Positions 27,191 to 36,772 of a stretch of 64,000 nt of DNA are shown in pieces. Position 1 is the first letter of the stretch. The number at the start of each line of letters is the position of its first letter. Both the position numbers and the translations under genes were made by a program. The notes below the pieces were generated by a model. It saw only the letters and a list, made by a program, of their open reading frames with translations. It was not told the DNA's origin and ran no database searches. The stretch is from Polycladomyces abyssicola (GTDB lineage: Bacteria > Bacillota > Bacilli > Thermoactinomycetales > JIR-001). The stretch lies in the NCBI RefSeq assembly GCF_018326425.1, contig NZ_AP024601.1, positions 2,716,001 to 2,780,000 of the forward strand, written 5' to 3'.

Positions 27191-27466
27191 ATGAAAAAAG
27201 CCCCGCCAACCGGAGCTGTGCAATCCTGGGATTTAGACCCGTATTTCAAGGGTGCTTTTTCCATGTTTAAACCATACCTGGAAACAGGTCTTTTCCCCAA
27301 CATCCCTGTCCCTGAGAGAGTTCACTTTGCGGATGAACACACTTCACTTACTCATGCCTGGATTCAAAAAGCAATCGAATCGGGAATAAGAGTTGCCCTT
27401 GAAGTAAATGACTTGCCGGGTAATGATCAGTTTAAAAAATCCAATGTATCTTCCAGTAACCCCTAA
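27191..27466 (+). CDS. Small open frame of uncertain status (91 aa)
   Basis: Reads AVQSWDLDPYFKGAFSMF, then ERVHFADEHTSLTHAWIQKA, which looks protein-like. There is no good ribosome-binding site at the ATG, and base composition is more A+T-rich than its surroundings. It may be the tail of a decayed gene. No family recognised. Confidence 0.3.
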   Translation: MKKAPPTGAVQSWDLDPYFKGAFSMFKPYLETGLFPNIPVPERVHFADEHTSLTHAWIQKAIESGIRVALEVNDLPGNDQFKKSNVSSSNP

Positions 27467-27511
27467 TTGCCAGCAGAATGATTGGAGACGGGAAAACACA
27501 TAGTTTGGTTG

Positions 27512-27542
27512 GGAAAAACACGGCGCGGAACCATCCCGCGCC
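27512..27542 (-). terminator. Terminator of the rlmCD gene
   Basis: GGCGCGG (27522-27528) pairs with CCGCGCC (27536-27542). On the minus strand it is followed by GTGTTTTTCC. It lies about 75 bases after the rlmCD stop. Confidence 0.6.
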
Positions 27543-27617
27543 TATTTCTATGATTAGAGTTAATACCAGCGAAGCTGTTACCAGGGACAAAGTCAAATTC
27601 AATCACGTGTCTAATCA

Positions 27618-28997
27618 TTAAAGGGTTTTCCCCGCCGGTTTCATCCAAGCAACGCACTCCACATGACTGGTGTGCGGAAACATGTCCACCGGCTGCACTT
27701 CGAGCGTTTCAATGCTCCGCTCCCGCAAATAACGGGCATCGCGTGCCAACGTGGCCGGATTGCACGAGACGTAGACCAACCGCTTGGGATGCATGTCCAC
27801 CACCGTATCCAACAAAACAGGATCACAACCTTTGCGCGGCGGGTCCACCACGATGACGTCGGGCCGGATGCCCTGTTCCCGCCACCTCGGCATGACATCC
27901 TCCGCTTTGCCTGCCTCAAACGTGACATGTTCGATGCCATTGATCCGCGCATTGCGCCGCGCATCCTCAATCGCCTCAGGCACCGATTCCACACCGTACA
28001 CCCATGCCGCGCCGTCGGCCAGATACAATCCGATGGTACCGGCACCGCAATAGACGTCCATCACGATCTCCCGACCCGTCAACCGGGCATACCGGCGCAC
28101 CTGGTCGTACAGCACACGTGTCTGGACGGGATTAACCTGAAAAAATGACTGCGGAGAAATCACGTAGGTCACTGACCCGATCCGGTCACGGATTACCGGC
28201 TCCCCCCACAACAGCCGATTTTCCCGACCCAATATCACATTGGTGCGACGATCGTTGATATTTTGCACCAACGATTTCATCCGCGGCAGTGCCTTCCGCA
28301 GTTCAGCCACCAGCGTCTCCCGATGCGGCAACTGTTTTCCGTTGGTCACCAGTACGACCATCATCTCGCCGGTGGCAAACCCGGTTCGTACCATGACATG
28401 GCGCAGTACCCCACGGTGGTTCTTTTCATCATACGGCGGGATTCCCAATTCCTTGGCCAGCCGCTTTACCTCCCGGACTGCCCGGTCGTTGTCCGGATGT
28501 TGAATGCCGCAAGTATCCATGTCGACAATCGTATGCGTACCGGCGGCGTAAAAACCGGCCACCAACTCCCCGCCGCTCAAGCCGAACGGTACTTGCGCTT
28601 TATTGCGGTATACCCACGGATCTTGCATCCCGATTACGGGCAAAACGGGCACCTCTTCTTCCCACCCACCGATCCGTTGAAAACTGTCGATGACTTGCTG
28701 CCGCTTGATCCGTAACTGCTCCTCATAGCTCACGTGCTGCAACTGACATCCGCCACACCGCTCGAAAACGGGACAAGCCGGTTCCGTCCGTGCCGGAGAT
28801 GCTTCCAAAATCTCCAACATTCGTCCGTGAGCGTATGTCTTCTTCACCTTCGTGATTTTCGCCCGGATTCGTTCACCCCTCAGTGCCAGCGGCACAAATA
28901 CGGTGAACCCCTCATATTTTCCCACACCGTCCCCGGTATGGCTCTGACCGGTAACGGTCAGTTCGATGATTTCTCCCGTGGTAACAGGTGGTTTCAT
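27618..28997 (-). CDS. rlmCD: 23S rRNA (uracil-C5)-methyltransferase, RlmCD/RumA type
   Basis: 459 residues. TRAM domain at the N-terminus, iron-sulfur motif Cys-x5-Cys-x2-Cys (CPVFERCGGC) plus a later Cys in DMDTCGIQ, SAM-binding VMDVYCGAGTIGLYLA, motif IV VVDPPRKGCDP and the nucleophilic Cys in YVSCNPATLARD. Methylates U747/U1939-type positions in bacilli. The ATG at 28997 is eight bases from AAAGGAG. dagK lies upstream in the same direction, the order seen in B. subtilis (dgkB-yefA). Confidence 0.93.
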   Translation of the reverse strand: MKPPVTTGEIIELTVTGQSHTGDGVGKYEGFTVFVPLALRGERIRAKITKVKKTYAHGRMLEILEASPARTEPACPVFERCGGCQLQHVSYEEQLRIKRQQVIDSFQRIGGWEEEVPVLPVIGMQDPWVYRNKAQVPFGLSGGELVAGFYAAGTHTIVDMDTCGIQHPDNDRAVREVKRLAKELGIPPYDEKNHRGVLRHVMVRTGFATGEMMVVLVTNGKQLPHRETLVAELRKALPRMKSLVQNINDRRTNVILGRENRLLWGEPVIRDRIGSVTYVISPQSFFQVNPVQTRVLYDQVRRYARLTGREIVMDVYCGAGTIGLYLADGAAWVYGVESVPEAIEDARRNARINGIEHVTFEAGKAEDVMPRWREQGIRPDVIVVDPPRKGCDPVLLDTVVDMHPKRLVYVSCNPATLARDARYLRERSIETLEVQPVDMFPHTSHVECVAWMKPAGKTL

Positions 28998-29068
28998 CTC
29001 GTTTGCTCCTTTGCTCCTCACCATCATTCTTCAACTGCCGTAACTCGATTCACAGAGTCAGGGCTCTA

Positions 29069-30004
29069 TTATACCAGAACCGTTTCATCCGGCTCTGTTC
29101 GATCTTTTACAGCCGGCCGCGGGCAAAATACCCGCAGATGACCCGGCAACGCTTCACAGATACCGGGCAGGATCCCGCCCAGCTCCCCGTCCAGGTTCCA
29201 GCGCAGCGGCTCATCCGATTCGACATAGAGGTATCGCGCTTGAAAATACACGACGCTGGGATCATAGATGTGTCCGCCCTTCCTCGCGATTCTGACCAAA
29301 GGAATCAGATCGGCGATACCGGTTTTGCGTACCACGATCACATCCAGTTTCCCGTCGTTCAAATCCGCTTTCGGAGCCAACTGTTCAAACCCGCCCACCG
29401 ATCGGGTATTGGCCACCATCATCAATAAAATGTCTTCCTCCCATTGTCGGCCGTCCGCCTCGATGCGAACCGGAAATGAACGCGACAATGATCCTATTTT
29501 CTCCAGTCCTTTCAAATAATAAGCCAACGGGCCGACCAGCGTTTTCAATCTGCTGGGCGCCTCGTAGGTGACGGCCGTCACGTCACCGACCGCCGCCACG
29601 TTGACAAACAGCCGATCTCCTACACGCCCCGCATCCACTGTCCGCACGAATCCGTCACCAATCACGTCGCACGCCCGTAACAAGTCACGGGGTAACCCCA
29701 TACCACGCGCAAAATCGTTGGTCGTACCACACGGCAAAACGCCCAGGATCGGACGGTGCGGACCCTGTGATATGCCGGTGACCACTTCATGCACTGTCCC
29801 GTCTCCTCCAGCAGCGATCACCACGTCAAACCCGCGTTCCGACGCCTGACGCGCTGCTATGGTCGCCTGACCCGGCTCACGCGTTGCGTGACAGGACGTT
29901 TCCAATCCCGCCCGCTCCAACCGTTCGAGAATGCGGGGCAACTGTCGTACAAACATCTCTCTCCCTGCGGTGGGATTGTAAATCAATCTCGCGCGCCTGT
30001 ACAT
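29069..30004 (-). CDS. dagK: Diacylglycerol kinase
   Basis: 311 residues of the DgkB/YegS lipid kinase family. Glycine-rich nucleotide loop VIAAGGDGTVHEVVTGI (residues about 62-78), LPCGTTNDFARGMGLP, and the C-terminal beta domain with DGKLDVIVV and WNLDGEL. Phosphorylates diacylglycerol back to phosphatidic acid. Followed by rlmCD. ATG preceded by GAGGTGATCC. Conserved synteny with gatCAB, now separated by extra genes. Confidence 0.92.
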   Translation of the reverse strand: MYRRARLIYNPTAGREMFVRQLPRILERLERAGLETSCHATREPGQATIAARQASERGFDVVIAAGGDGTVHEVVTGISQGPHRPILGVLPCGTTNDFARGMGLPRDLLRACDVIGDGFVRTVDAGRVGDRLFVNVAAVGDVTAVTYEAPSRLKTLVGPLAYYLKGLEKIGSLSRSFPVRIEADGRQWEEDILLMMVANTRSVGGFEQLAPKADLNDGKLDVIVVRKTGIADLIPLVRIARKGGHIYDPSVVYFQARYLYVESDEPLRWNLDGELGGILPGICEALPGHLRVFCPRPAVKDRTEPDETVLV

Positions 30005-30114
30005 ACGGGATCACCTCTTTTGTCGTTTCGCCGGACGGTCTGCTTAATTTCCCGTCCACCGCATACAATGGTGAAAGACAAGACTTCGCCCGCTTGAGAA
30101 AGGAGGAACCGTCA

Positions 30115-30618
30115 ATGACTGATTCCCATTCATCCTCCGGAAGAAAGTCGCAACCGATCCAGGACGGACCGGAGCCCTATCGGTTGACCGAAGTACAACA
30201 CGCGTTGGACCAGAGCATCTCCGCAGACGAAACATTGAGTTCCATTTGTTATCAACTGCGTTGTTCCGTGTTTGCATGCGATTGGGACGGCTGGGAGGAA
30301 GCACATCGGGAGTGCATGCTGTCCAACCACTACCGTCTGACCGCTTCCGGTTGCCTCAAACGAATGGCGATGGGTGATTGGCATGAAACCCTGTTGATGA
30401 CACTGGTACAATGCTTGTATCTCGCCCGACGGGCGGATCGCATCAAACAAGGATATTTTCACCGGTTGTGCGGTTCAGCGCCGGAAGGATTCCGTCCCAC
30501 GGCGGAATTGCTTCTCGTTTGGAACCGCCATGCGGAGGCGCATTTGCAAGAAGCGATGGTCGGTGCACAGCATCTGTTGGGTACGCGGCAATGGACCCGG
30601 TGGATGCCCGAAACATAA
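30115..30618 (+). CDS. Hypothetical protein (167 aa)
   Basis: Soluble, helical, with several cysteines (ICYQLRCSVFACDWDGW, HRECML, SGCLKRM) and Trp residues, but no metal-site spacing that I can name. AAAGGAGG lies nine bases before the ATG, so it is very likely expressed. Divergent from dagK. Function not known. Confidence 0.65.
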   Translation: MTDSHSSSGRKSQPIQDGPEPYRLTEVQHALDQSISADETLSSICYQLRCSVFACDWDGWEEAHRECMLSNHYRLTASGCLKRMAMGDWHETLLMTLVQCLYLARRADRIKQGYFHRLCGSAPEGFRPTAELLLVWNRHAEAHLQEAMVGAQHLLGTRQWTRWMPET

Positions 30619-30698
30619 GATAGGACGATCCCTAGAACGGGTTTGTACACTGGTCCATATGGTATACCAAGAGCAGTCAAAAGGAGGAGAACGCCCAC

Positions 30699-31439
30699 GT
30701 GCGTCAACCCGTCATCATTTTTTCCCACATCCCCAAAACAGGCGGCCTGACCTTACGCAGCATTATCGACAAACAGTACCGACCGGCCAGATCTACAAAT
30801 ACCCGGCCCATCACCAAAAGGAAGCCGTAAAAAACCTGTCCGCCACCCAGCGGGAGAAAATCAAATGTGTATACGGTCATTGCCGTTTCGGGATTCATCG
30901 CTATTTCCGTCGTCCCTTCAGGTACATCACCATGTTGCGCGATCCCGTCAACCGAGTCATTTCCGCCTATTATTACCTCAAATCCAACACCAACAACAAA
31001 CTCTATGCCAAAGCCAACCGTATGAGTTTCGAAGAGTTCATTTTCAGTAAAGACGACGGCATTCAAACGCAGCTTTGGAATCACCAAACCCGGTTCCTCT
31101 CCGGCAAACATCAGCCGGATCGGAATCTGGCCAAACAACATCTCCGCAAACATTACGCTGTCGCGGGGATTACCGAATTATATCCGCATTCGGTGTTTCT
31201 GAGTGAAACAGGCTCTGGGATGGGGCAATGTCAACTACACCAGACAAAATGTCACCAAGCGCCGCCCGCAAAAACAACAGATTCCCAAGGAACTGATCCA
31301 CATCATCAAACAAAACAATGCTCTCGACCTACAGTTGTACCATTACACCAAACAATTGTTGATCCGGCAAATCAACAATCTGAATCCCGTAACCAAACGT
31401 CAGTTGGCGCTGTATGTCAAACGGCATCAACAGGCGTGA
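30699..31439 (+). pseudogene. Sulfotransferase-family gene with two single-base frameshifts
   Basis: The GTG at 30699 follows AAGGAGG. Frame one gives VIIFSHIPKTGGLTLRSIID, the PAPS 5'-phosphate loop of sulfotransferases. At about 30785 the frame shifts (a G appears lost from a GGG) and the second frame reads GQIYKYPAHH and YITMLRDPVNRVISAYYYL, the 3'-phosphate site. At about 31203 an extra G returns to the first frame, which continues KQALGWGNVNYTRQNV to the stop at 31439. Restoring both bases gives one product of about 245 residues. Either a young pseudogene or two sequencing errors. Confidence 0.8.
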
Positions 31440-31462
31440 AAAAACCGTCCCTCACGGGACGG
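31439..31462 (-). terminator. Terminator downstream of the CbiX/SirB-like gene
   Basis: CCGTCCC (31445-31451) pairs with GGGACGG (31456-31462). On the minus strand it is followed by TTTTTT. It begins at the stop codon of the sulfotransferase pseudogene and lies about 95 bases after the chelatase gene. Confidence 0.75.
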
Positions 31463-31557
31463 CTGATGACTGTCAGGGCGGGGATGCCGACATCCGGCTG
31501 CCGGTCTTGCCCGACATTGTTCGCCCCGTGGCAGCGTTGTACCTACGCCGGTTTCAT

Positions 31558-32337
31558 TCACTGGGTGGCGGCAGAAGGTGCGCGCCGGGATTGACCGATC
31601 GCATCCCTCACCATTTCTTCTATCCAACGGGAAATCAACGGATGCGGCAGATATGTCTCTCCGGAATACACATACTCCAACCCCGCCAATTTCGACGGGA
31701 TTACTTTTTTGGTAAAATATCCTTCACTCAAAAACAATGGCAACACCAACACCCGGTGTTGGGCGCTCCAAGTGCGCACCACCTCATGCAAATGGTCCGG
31801 ATGCAAAGAAGCGTATACCGCTTGCCGGAATCCCAATGCACGCTGTACCTGTGCAGCAAGCTGATTGGCGCCTTCTTCCCATTTTTCCCGGAATCCGGGC
31901 ACTTCGCTGCCGTGGCCGACCAGCACGACAACTTCTTCCTCCGGCCGTTGGCTCAGTTTACGGGCACGCTCCGTCACAATCTCACCGATCAACGGGTGAC
32001 CATCCATCGCCGGTGTATAATGAACGGGAATCTCCAAGGGGATGGGTTTTTCTTCAAACGAAAGACGCGGCTTGGCAATGACACCCAAAAAATATCCGAT
32101 CTCCTCAATATGTGTACTTCCGGATGAAACGAACAGTGGTACGGCAATGATTTCATCCACCCCTCGGCGGCGCAGTGACTGTATGGCATCCACAATCGCC
32201 CGGCCCGGCACCATCTCCAAATAACCAACTTCTACAGGCAAATCCAATCGAACCCGTGATACCGCATCATCAACCAACTGCACCCATTCCGGTTTGCTGG
32301 ACCCGTGCGCAATGACCAAAACACCACGTTGGGCCAT
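31558..32337 (-). CDS. Sirohydrochlorin chelatase, CbiX/SirB family
   Basis: 259 residues with two CbiX modules: VLVIAHGSSKPEW near the N-terminus (metal-binding His) and VVVLVGHGSEVPGFREKW in the second half, plus ASLHPDHLHEVV. Length equals SirB of B. subtilis (about 261 aa). Inserts Fe2+ (siroheme) or Co2+ (cobalamin) into sirohydrochlorin; metal choice is not readable. The ATG at 32337 has GAGGTGG six bases upstream. No other siroheme or cobalamin genes are in the window. Confidence 0.85.
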   Translation of the reverse strand: MAQRGVLVIAHGSSKPEWVQLVDDAVSRVRLDLPVEVGYLEMVPGRAIVDAIQSLRRRGVDEIIAVPLFVSSGSTHIEEIGYFLGVIAKPRLSFEEKPIPLEIPVHYTPAMDGHPLIGEIVTERARKLSQRPEEEVVVLVGHGSEVPGFREKWEEGANQLAAQVQRALGFRQAVYASLHPDHLHEVVRTWSAQHRVLVLPLFLSEGYFTKKVIPSKLAGLEYVYSGETYLPHPLISRWIEEMVRDAIGQSRRAPSAATQ

Positions 32338-32424
32338 CTGTGACCACCTCGGTTTGTCCATGTTCAAACAATCACATGTAAGACCGGCGGACGGGATCGT
32401 GACACACACAGAGACGGATCATCG

Positions 32425-32718
32425 TCAAGACAATCGCCGTTGGGCTTGCCAGGTGGACAGTGCAAACATCGCACTGACCAAGCCGCTGATCATATTCATA
32501 TCCCCAATGGAAAACTGCATGAAAGCATCCCCGACCAACAACAGCAACAACAACCAATAGACGCTTCTCGAAAAGGGTTTTCCCCGAATCTCAAACAAAA
32601 AAACAAAGAAATAAAGGGAGATCAAAAAATGATGCACCGCCACGACCGGTTCCGTATTCAAATAATACACGCCCATGCCCAAAAACAATAGCACAATGGC
32701 GGTGTACAAACCTTGCAC
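32425..32718 (-). CDS. Small membrane protein of unknown function
   Basis: 97 residues and three or four hydrophobic segments (AIVLLFLGMGVYYL, AVHHFLISLYFFVFLF, SVYWLLLLLLVGDAFM, LVSAMFALSTW). The GTG at 32718 is eight bases from GGGAGG. It lies upstream of the CbiX/SirB-like gene on the same strand. No family recognised. Confidence 0.65.
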   Translation of the reverse strand: MQGLYTAIVLLFLGMGVYYLNTEPVVAVHHFLISLYFFVFLFEIRGKPFSRSVYWLLLLLLVGDAFMQFSIGDMNMISGLVSAMFALSTWQAQRRLS

Positions 32719-32816
32719 TTCCAACACCTCCCACCCCAACGCCGACTTAACAGATCATCTTTTCTCTTGGCAAAACACACGCTGAATGACGGCGTTCGTT
32801 TTCACAAGCGGATCTC

Positions 32817-32863
32817 AAAAACCTGACGGGAGCCGTTCTCCCGTCGTTCAGGAGACGGCTCCC
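32817..32863 (-). terminator. Hairpin at the end of the gatCAB operon
   Basis: GGGAGCCGTTCTCC (32828-32841) pairs with GGAGACGGCTCCC (32851-32863) with one bulge. On the minus strand TTTTT follows six bases after the stem. About 70 bases beyond the gatB stop. Confidence 0.6.
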
Positions 32864-32930
32864 AGACTTCCATCGGAGAGTCCGCAGCTTGGCATCCTCT
32901 AAACTGACACCGGTCTGCTTGATCTCGACA

Positions 32931-34364
32931 TCAAGCGTTGATCTGTTCCCGGATCAACTGGTTGACCAACTGCGGATTGGCCTTACCTTTGGTCAGTTTC
33001 ATTACTTGTCCCACGAGGTATCCCAGAGCGCGGTCTTTTCCGTTGCGGTAATCTTCCACCGACTGCTGATTCTCGGCCAGCACCTGCTCCACGATCTGCC
33101 GCAATTGCCCCTCGTCGCTGATTTGTACCAAACCTTTTTCCTCGACGATCCGTTTCGGGTCTCCGCCTTTTTCGACCAGTTCCTTGAACACTTTCTTGGC
33201 GATTTTGGTGCTGATCGTTCCGTCTTGAATCAACCCGATCATGCCGGCCAACCCTTGTGGCGTGATGTGGGTGTCGGCCAGTTCTTTGTCGTGGGCATTG
33301 AGATAACCCAGCAATTCACTGGCGATCCAGTTGGCCGCCGCTTTCGGTTCCGCCCCGGCCTCAACCGTTTGGTCAAAAAAGTCAGCGATTACCTTGGAGG
33401 CAGTAAGCAAACCGGCATCATAGTTGGACAAGCCGTACTCCTTGGTATAACGGGCTTGACGTGCGTCCGGCAGCTCCGGAATCGTGGCGCGAACCCGCTC
33501 TTTCCAGTCAGCATCGATGTGCAGACGGACCAGATCCGGCTCCGGGAAGTAACGGTAATCATGTGCTTCCTCTTTGCTGCGCATCACTTTGGTCCGTCCT
33601 TCATCCTCCAACCACCGCAACGTTTGTTGGGTGATTTCGCCCCCTTGGGAGAGGATTTCCGCTTGCCGTTTTTGTTCGTACTCCAGACCGCGTTCCACGT
33701 TACGGAACGAGTTCAGGTTTTTCAGCTCGGTTTTGGTACCGAATTTCTCGGAGCCCACCGGACGCAAACTGATATTGGCGTCGCACCGGAGTGATCCTTC
33801 TTCCATTTTCACATCGGAGACTCCGGTATATTGCATGATCGCCTTCAATTTTTCAAGATATGCGCGTGCTTCCTGCGGTGAACGCAGATCCGGCTCGGAG
33901 ACGATCTCGATCAGCGGGACACCCACACGGTTGAAGTCGACCAGTGAGCCTTCCTCGTTGTCCATGTGGTTCAGCTTGCCCGCATCCTCCTCGAGATGGA
34001 CACGTGTGATTCCGATTCGTTTCTTCTCTCCGTTTACTTCGATTTCGATCCATCCGTTTCGACCGATCGGCTGATCATACTGCGAAATTTGATAGGCCTT
34101 TGGCAAATCGGGGTAGAAGTAGTTTTTCCGGTCGAATTTGCTGTATTCGGCGATTTCGCAGTTGAGCGCCATGGCCGCCTTCATCGCGTATTCCACAGCT
34201 TGCCGGTTCAACACGGGAAGTACGCCGGGATGCCCCAGGCAAATCGGGCAAGTGTGCGTGTTCGGCGGGGCGCCGAATTCGGTGGAACAACCACAGAAAA
34301 TTTTCGTTTTGGTGGAAAGCTCCACATGCACTTCCAATCCGATGACCGTTTCAAACTGCGTCAT
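32931..34364 (-). CDS. gatB: Aspartyl/glutamyl-tRNA amidotransferase subunit B
   Basis: 477 residues. [20 protein letters not shown] with zinc-type cysteines, [15 protein letters not shown], and a C-terminal tRNA-binding YqeY-like tail ([20 protein letters not shown]). Phosphorylates and amidates Glu-tRNA(Gln) or Asp-tRNA(Asn) with GatA and GatC. The ATG overlaps the gatA stop by four bases. Last gene of gatCAB. Confidence 0.97.
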   Translation of the reverse strand: MTQFETVIGLEVHVELSTKTKIFCGCSTEFGAPPNTHTCPICLGHPGVLPVLNRQAVEYAMKAAMALNCEIAEYSKFDRKNYFYPDLPKAYQISQYDQPIGRNGWIEIEVNGEKKRIGITRVHLEEDAGKLNHMDNEEGSLVDFNRVGVPLIEIVSEPDLRSPQEARAYLEKLKAIMQYTGVSDVKMEEGSLRCDANISLRPVGSEKFGTKTELKNLNSFRNVERGLEYEQKRQAEILSQGGEITQQTLRWLEDEGRTKVMRSKEEAHDYRYFPEPDLVRLHIDADWKERVRATIPELPDARQARYTKEYGLSNYDAGLLTASKVIADFFDQTVEAGAEPKAAANWIASELLGYLNAHDKELADTHITPQGLAGMIGLIQDGTISTKIAKKVFKELVEKGGDPKRIVEEKGLVQISDEGQLRQIVEQVLAENQQSVEDYRNGKDRALGYLVGQVMKLTKGKANPQLVNQLIREQINA

Positions 34365-35827
34365 GCTTCCGCACCTCCGATCGTCGGCTCCGGCAAACGC
34401 TCCCCGTGCTGCTCGTAGGCATGGGCCACCCGCAACACAGTGGATTCGTCAAACGCCTTGCCGATGATTTGCAGACCGACCGGCAGTCCGTCAGACAGCC
34501 CACACGGCACGCTGATCGCCGGCAGTCCCGCCAGGTTCACCGGGATGGTGAGGATATCGTTCAGATACATCGTGAGCGGATCGTCGACCTTTTCCCCGAT
34601 TTTGAAAGCGGTGGTCGGTGCAGTCGGTCCGACAATGACGTCGTATTGCTCAAAAACCCGGTCGAAGTCCTGTTTGATCAAGGTACGCACCTTTTGCGCC
34701 TTCAGATAGTAGGCATCATAGTAACCGGAGCTCAGAGAGTACGTCCCCAACATGATCCGGCGTTTCACCTCGCTGCCGAACCCTTGGCTGCGCGTCTGTT
34801 TGTACATCTCCACCAACGAGTCCGCTTCGACGCGCACCCCGTAGCGCACTCCGTCATAACGTGCGAGGTTCGAGGACGCTTCAGCCGGAGCCAGCAGGTA
34901 ATACGTGGCCACGGCATACTCGGAATGCGGCAGGGAGACTTCCTCGATGACAGCACCAAGGCTTTCCAACACCCGCAACGCCTGCTGCACCTTCTCGCGA
35001 ACGCCGGGATCGATGCCCTCTCCCATCATCTCCTTGGGAACGGCCACTTTGAGCCCTTTCACATCTCCCGTCAGCGCGGAGAGATAATCCGGGACCTCCA
35101 CATCGGCCGAGGTGGAATCCATCGGATCGTGTCCAGCAATCGCCTGTAACACATACGCCGCATCTTCCACGTTTTTCGTCAGCGGCCCGATCTGATCCAG
35201 CGAAGAAGCAAACGCGACCAAACCGAACCGGGACACCCGTCCGTAAGTGGGTTTCAACCCGACAACCCCACAATATGCGGCCGGTTGCCGAATCGATCCG
35301 CCGGTGTCTGATCCGAGCGCGAAATACACTTCCCCCGCTGCAACGGCGGCGGCCGATCCCCCGCTGGAACCGCCGGGAACGCGACTGAGATCCCACGGGT
35401 TGTATGTGGGGTGAAACCCGGAGTTTTCCGTCGATGATCCCATTGCAAACTCGTCCATGTTCATTTTGCCGACCGTGACAGCCTGAGCTTGTTCCAGCTT
35501 CTTCATCACCGTGGCTGAGTAAATCGGTTCATAGTTGGCCAACAGCCGGCTGGCACAAGTGGTTTTCAGCCCTTCCGTACAGATGTTGTCCTTGATGCCC
35601 GCAGGCAATCCGAACAGGATCCCCCGCTGATCCGACTCCACCCGTTCCCGATCAAGCGCTTCCGCCCGTTCACGGGCTCCCTCTTCATCCACCGTCAAAA
35701 ACGCGCGTACCTGCCCGTCCACTTCGCGAATCCGGGCGAGCGATGCATCGACCAAATCGCGTACTGTCAGTTCGCGGTTCGCCAGACGGCTATGTATCGA
35801 CTTCAGCGATTCTCTCAACAGCGACAT
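34361..35827 (-). CDS. gatA: Aspartyl/glutamyl-tRNA amidotransferase subunit A
   Basis: 488 residues of the amidase-signature family: Lys in [10 protein letters not shown], and the Ser-rich [14 protein letters not shown] with the cis-Ser and nucleophile in [13 protein letters not shown]. Releases ammonia from glutamine for GatB. ATG after AAAGGGGGAG; 12-base gap from gatC. Confidence 0.97.
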   Translation of the reverse strand: MSLLRESLKSIHSRLANRELTVRDLVDASLARIREVDGQVRAFLTVDEEGARERAEALDRERVESDQRGILFGLPAGIKDNICTEGLKTTCASRLLANYEPIYSATVMKKLEQAQAVTVGKMNMDEFAMGSSTENSGFHPTYNPWDLSRVPGGSSGGSAAAVAAGEVYFALGSDTGGSIRQPAAYCGVVGLKPTYGRVSRFGLVAFASSLDQIGPLTKNVEDAAYVLQAIAGHDPMDSTSADVEVPDYLSALTGDVKGLKVAVPKEMMGEGIDPGVREKVQQALRVLESLGAVIEEVSLPHSEYAVATYYLLAPAEASSNLARYDGVRYGVRVEADSLVEMYKQTRSQGFGSEVKRRIMLGTYSLSSGYYDAYYLKAQKVRTLIKQDFDRVFEQYDVIVGPTAPTTAFKIGEKVDDPLTMYLNDILTIPVNLAGLPAISVPCGLSDGLPVGLQIIGKAFDESTVLRVAHAYEQHGERLPEPTIGGAEA

Positions 35828-35839
35828 GGTTCTCCCCCT

Positions 35840-36130
35840 TTACTCTTCGAATACAGCCGGTACGCGGAACATGCCGTCCCGTTTTTCCGGTGCGTTGGCC
35901 AGTGCTTTGTCCCGCGGAATAGACGGACGCACTTCGTCTTCTCGCAACACGTTGGCCAACGGCAAAACATGAGTGGTCGGCTCCACATTATCCGTGTCCA
36001 ATTCGTTCAATTTTTCCGCAAAGTGAAGGATATCGTTCAACTGCGTGGTGAACTGCTCCACTTCCTTTTCCGTCAACGACAAACGCGCCAGATGCGCGAC
36101 ATGCTGCACTTGTTCCTTGGAAATGGCCAT
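35840..36130 (-). CDS. gatC: Aspartyl/glutamyl-tRNA amidotransferase subunit C
   Basis: 96 residues. [20 protein letters not shown] and [15 protein letters not shown] are typical. A short linker protein that holds GatA and GatB together. The ATG at 36130 has GGAGGTG seven bases upstream. First gene of the gatCAB operon; no gene lies between it and cstA (start 36773), only repeat sequence. Confidence 0.95.
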   Translation of the reverse strand: MAISKEQVQHVAHLARLSLTEKEVEQFTTQLNDILHFAEKLNELDTDNVEPTTHVLPLANVLREDEVRPSIPRDKALANAPEKRDGMFRVPAVFEE

Positions 36131-36203
36131 CGGTTTCACCTCCGAAAAGCGCTCAGTATCTGATCCATTGTATCATGCAAAGCGCGGGGAAGCCACGTTC
36201 GTT

Positions 36204-36445
36204 GGGGTGAGTTTGATCCAGATCGTCCGTTTCTCGTTGCCAGATCGCTCCACCTGTGCCCGGCAAGGAAAACAGGTCATGGCCGCTCCAACCCGGAACG
36301 CAGGACGCAGGCATAGCACGTTTCACTTAAAGAAGTTGCCCGCGATTTCATTCCTGCGCTTGCCGGGTCTTCACTCGGCCGGGCTTAGCTCAGTCGCTCA
36401 TCCGGGAAAGCATTTACTCCTTCTTGGATTGACCAGACACACCCC
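36204..36445. repeat. Dispersed palindromic repeat, copy 2 (most complete)
   Basis: Begins GGGGTGAGTTTGATCC and ends GGATTGACCAGACACACCCC, so its ends are imperfect terminal inverted repeats. The centre matches copies 1 and 3: ACCCGGAACGCAGGACGC on the left faces TTCCTGCGCTTGCCGGGT on the right, around GTTGCCCGCGA. A smaller ACCTGT/ACAGGT stem lies in the left arm. It sits between the divergent gatC and cstA genes. Confidence 0.8.
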
Positions 36446-36772
36446 AGGTACTCGCGGCAAAAAGAAACGTTGTCGCCTGATGGTCGAACCAGACACATCC
36501 CAGGCAGTGCTCCAGCATCGCTCACTCCAGAAAACTTCTCCCGCTTTTACAAACCGGACGAACCCCACGTCCGTTTTCTCCCATCCTTCCTATGACAGTA
36601 TAGCACAAACTCTTCCCTTTTCTTTCACCGGCCGTACAGCTTTTCGGGACAAAATCTTGACGGCACATCCCAAAGGGAAAAATTGACCGGTCCAGATTTG
36701 GTGCATTTTGCAGTATAATCATTAATGAGGGAAGATTCCTTCATCAATATTGTCAAAGGGGGTCAAAATATT
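36446..36772. other. Intergenic stretch with a repeat fragment and cstA promoter
   Basis: No gene. At 36476-36503 a fragment (GGTCGAACCAGACACATCCC) matches the end of the dispersed repeat. A TATAAT hexamer at 36714-36719 would start transcription near 36726, so the cstA start must be the later ATG at 36773. A TTGACC lies 25 bases before it, too far for a standard spacer. Confidence 0.5.

Noticed and set aside
36045-36686. Plus-strand frame of 213 codons across gatC and the repeat
   Set aside because: It runs antisense through gatC and then through the palindromic repeat; no ribosome-binding site.
36683-36719. TTGACC and TATAAT as a sigma-A promoter for cstA
   Set aside because: The spacer is 25 bases, far outside the 16-18 range. 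The TATAAT alone is kept as a weak indicator.
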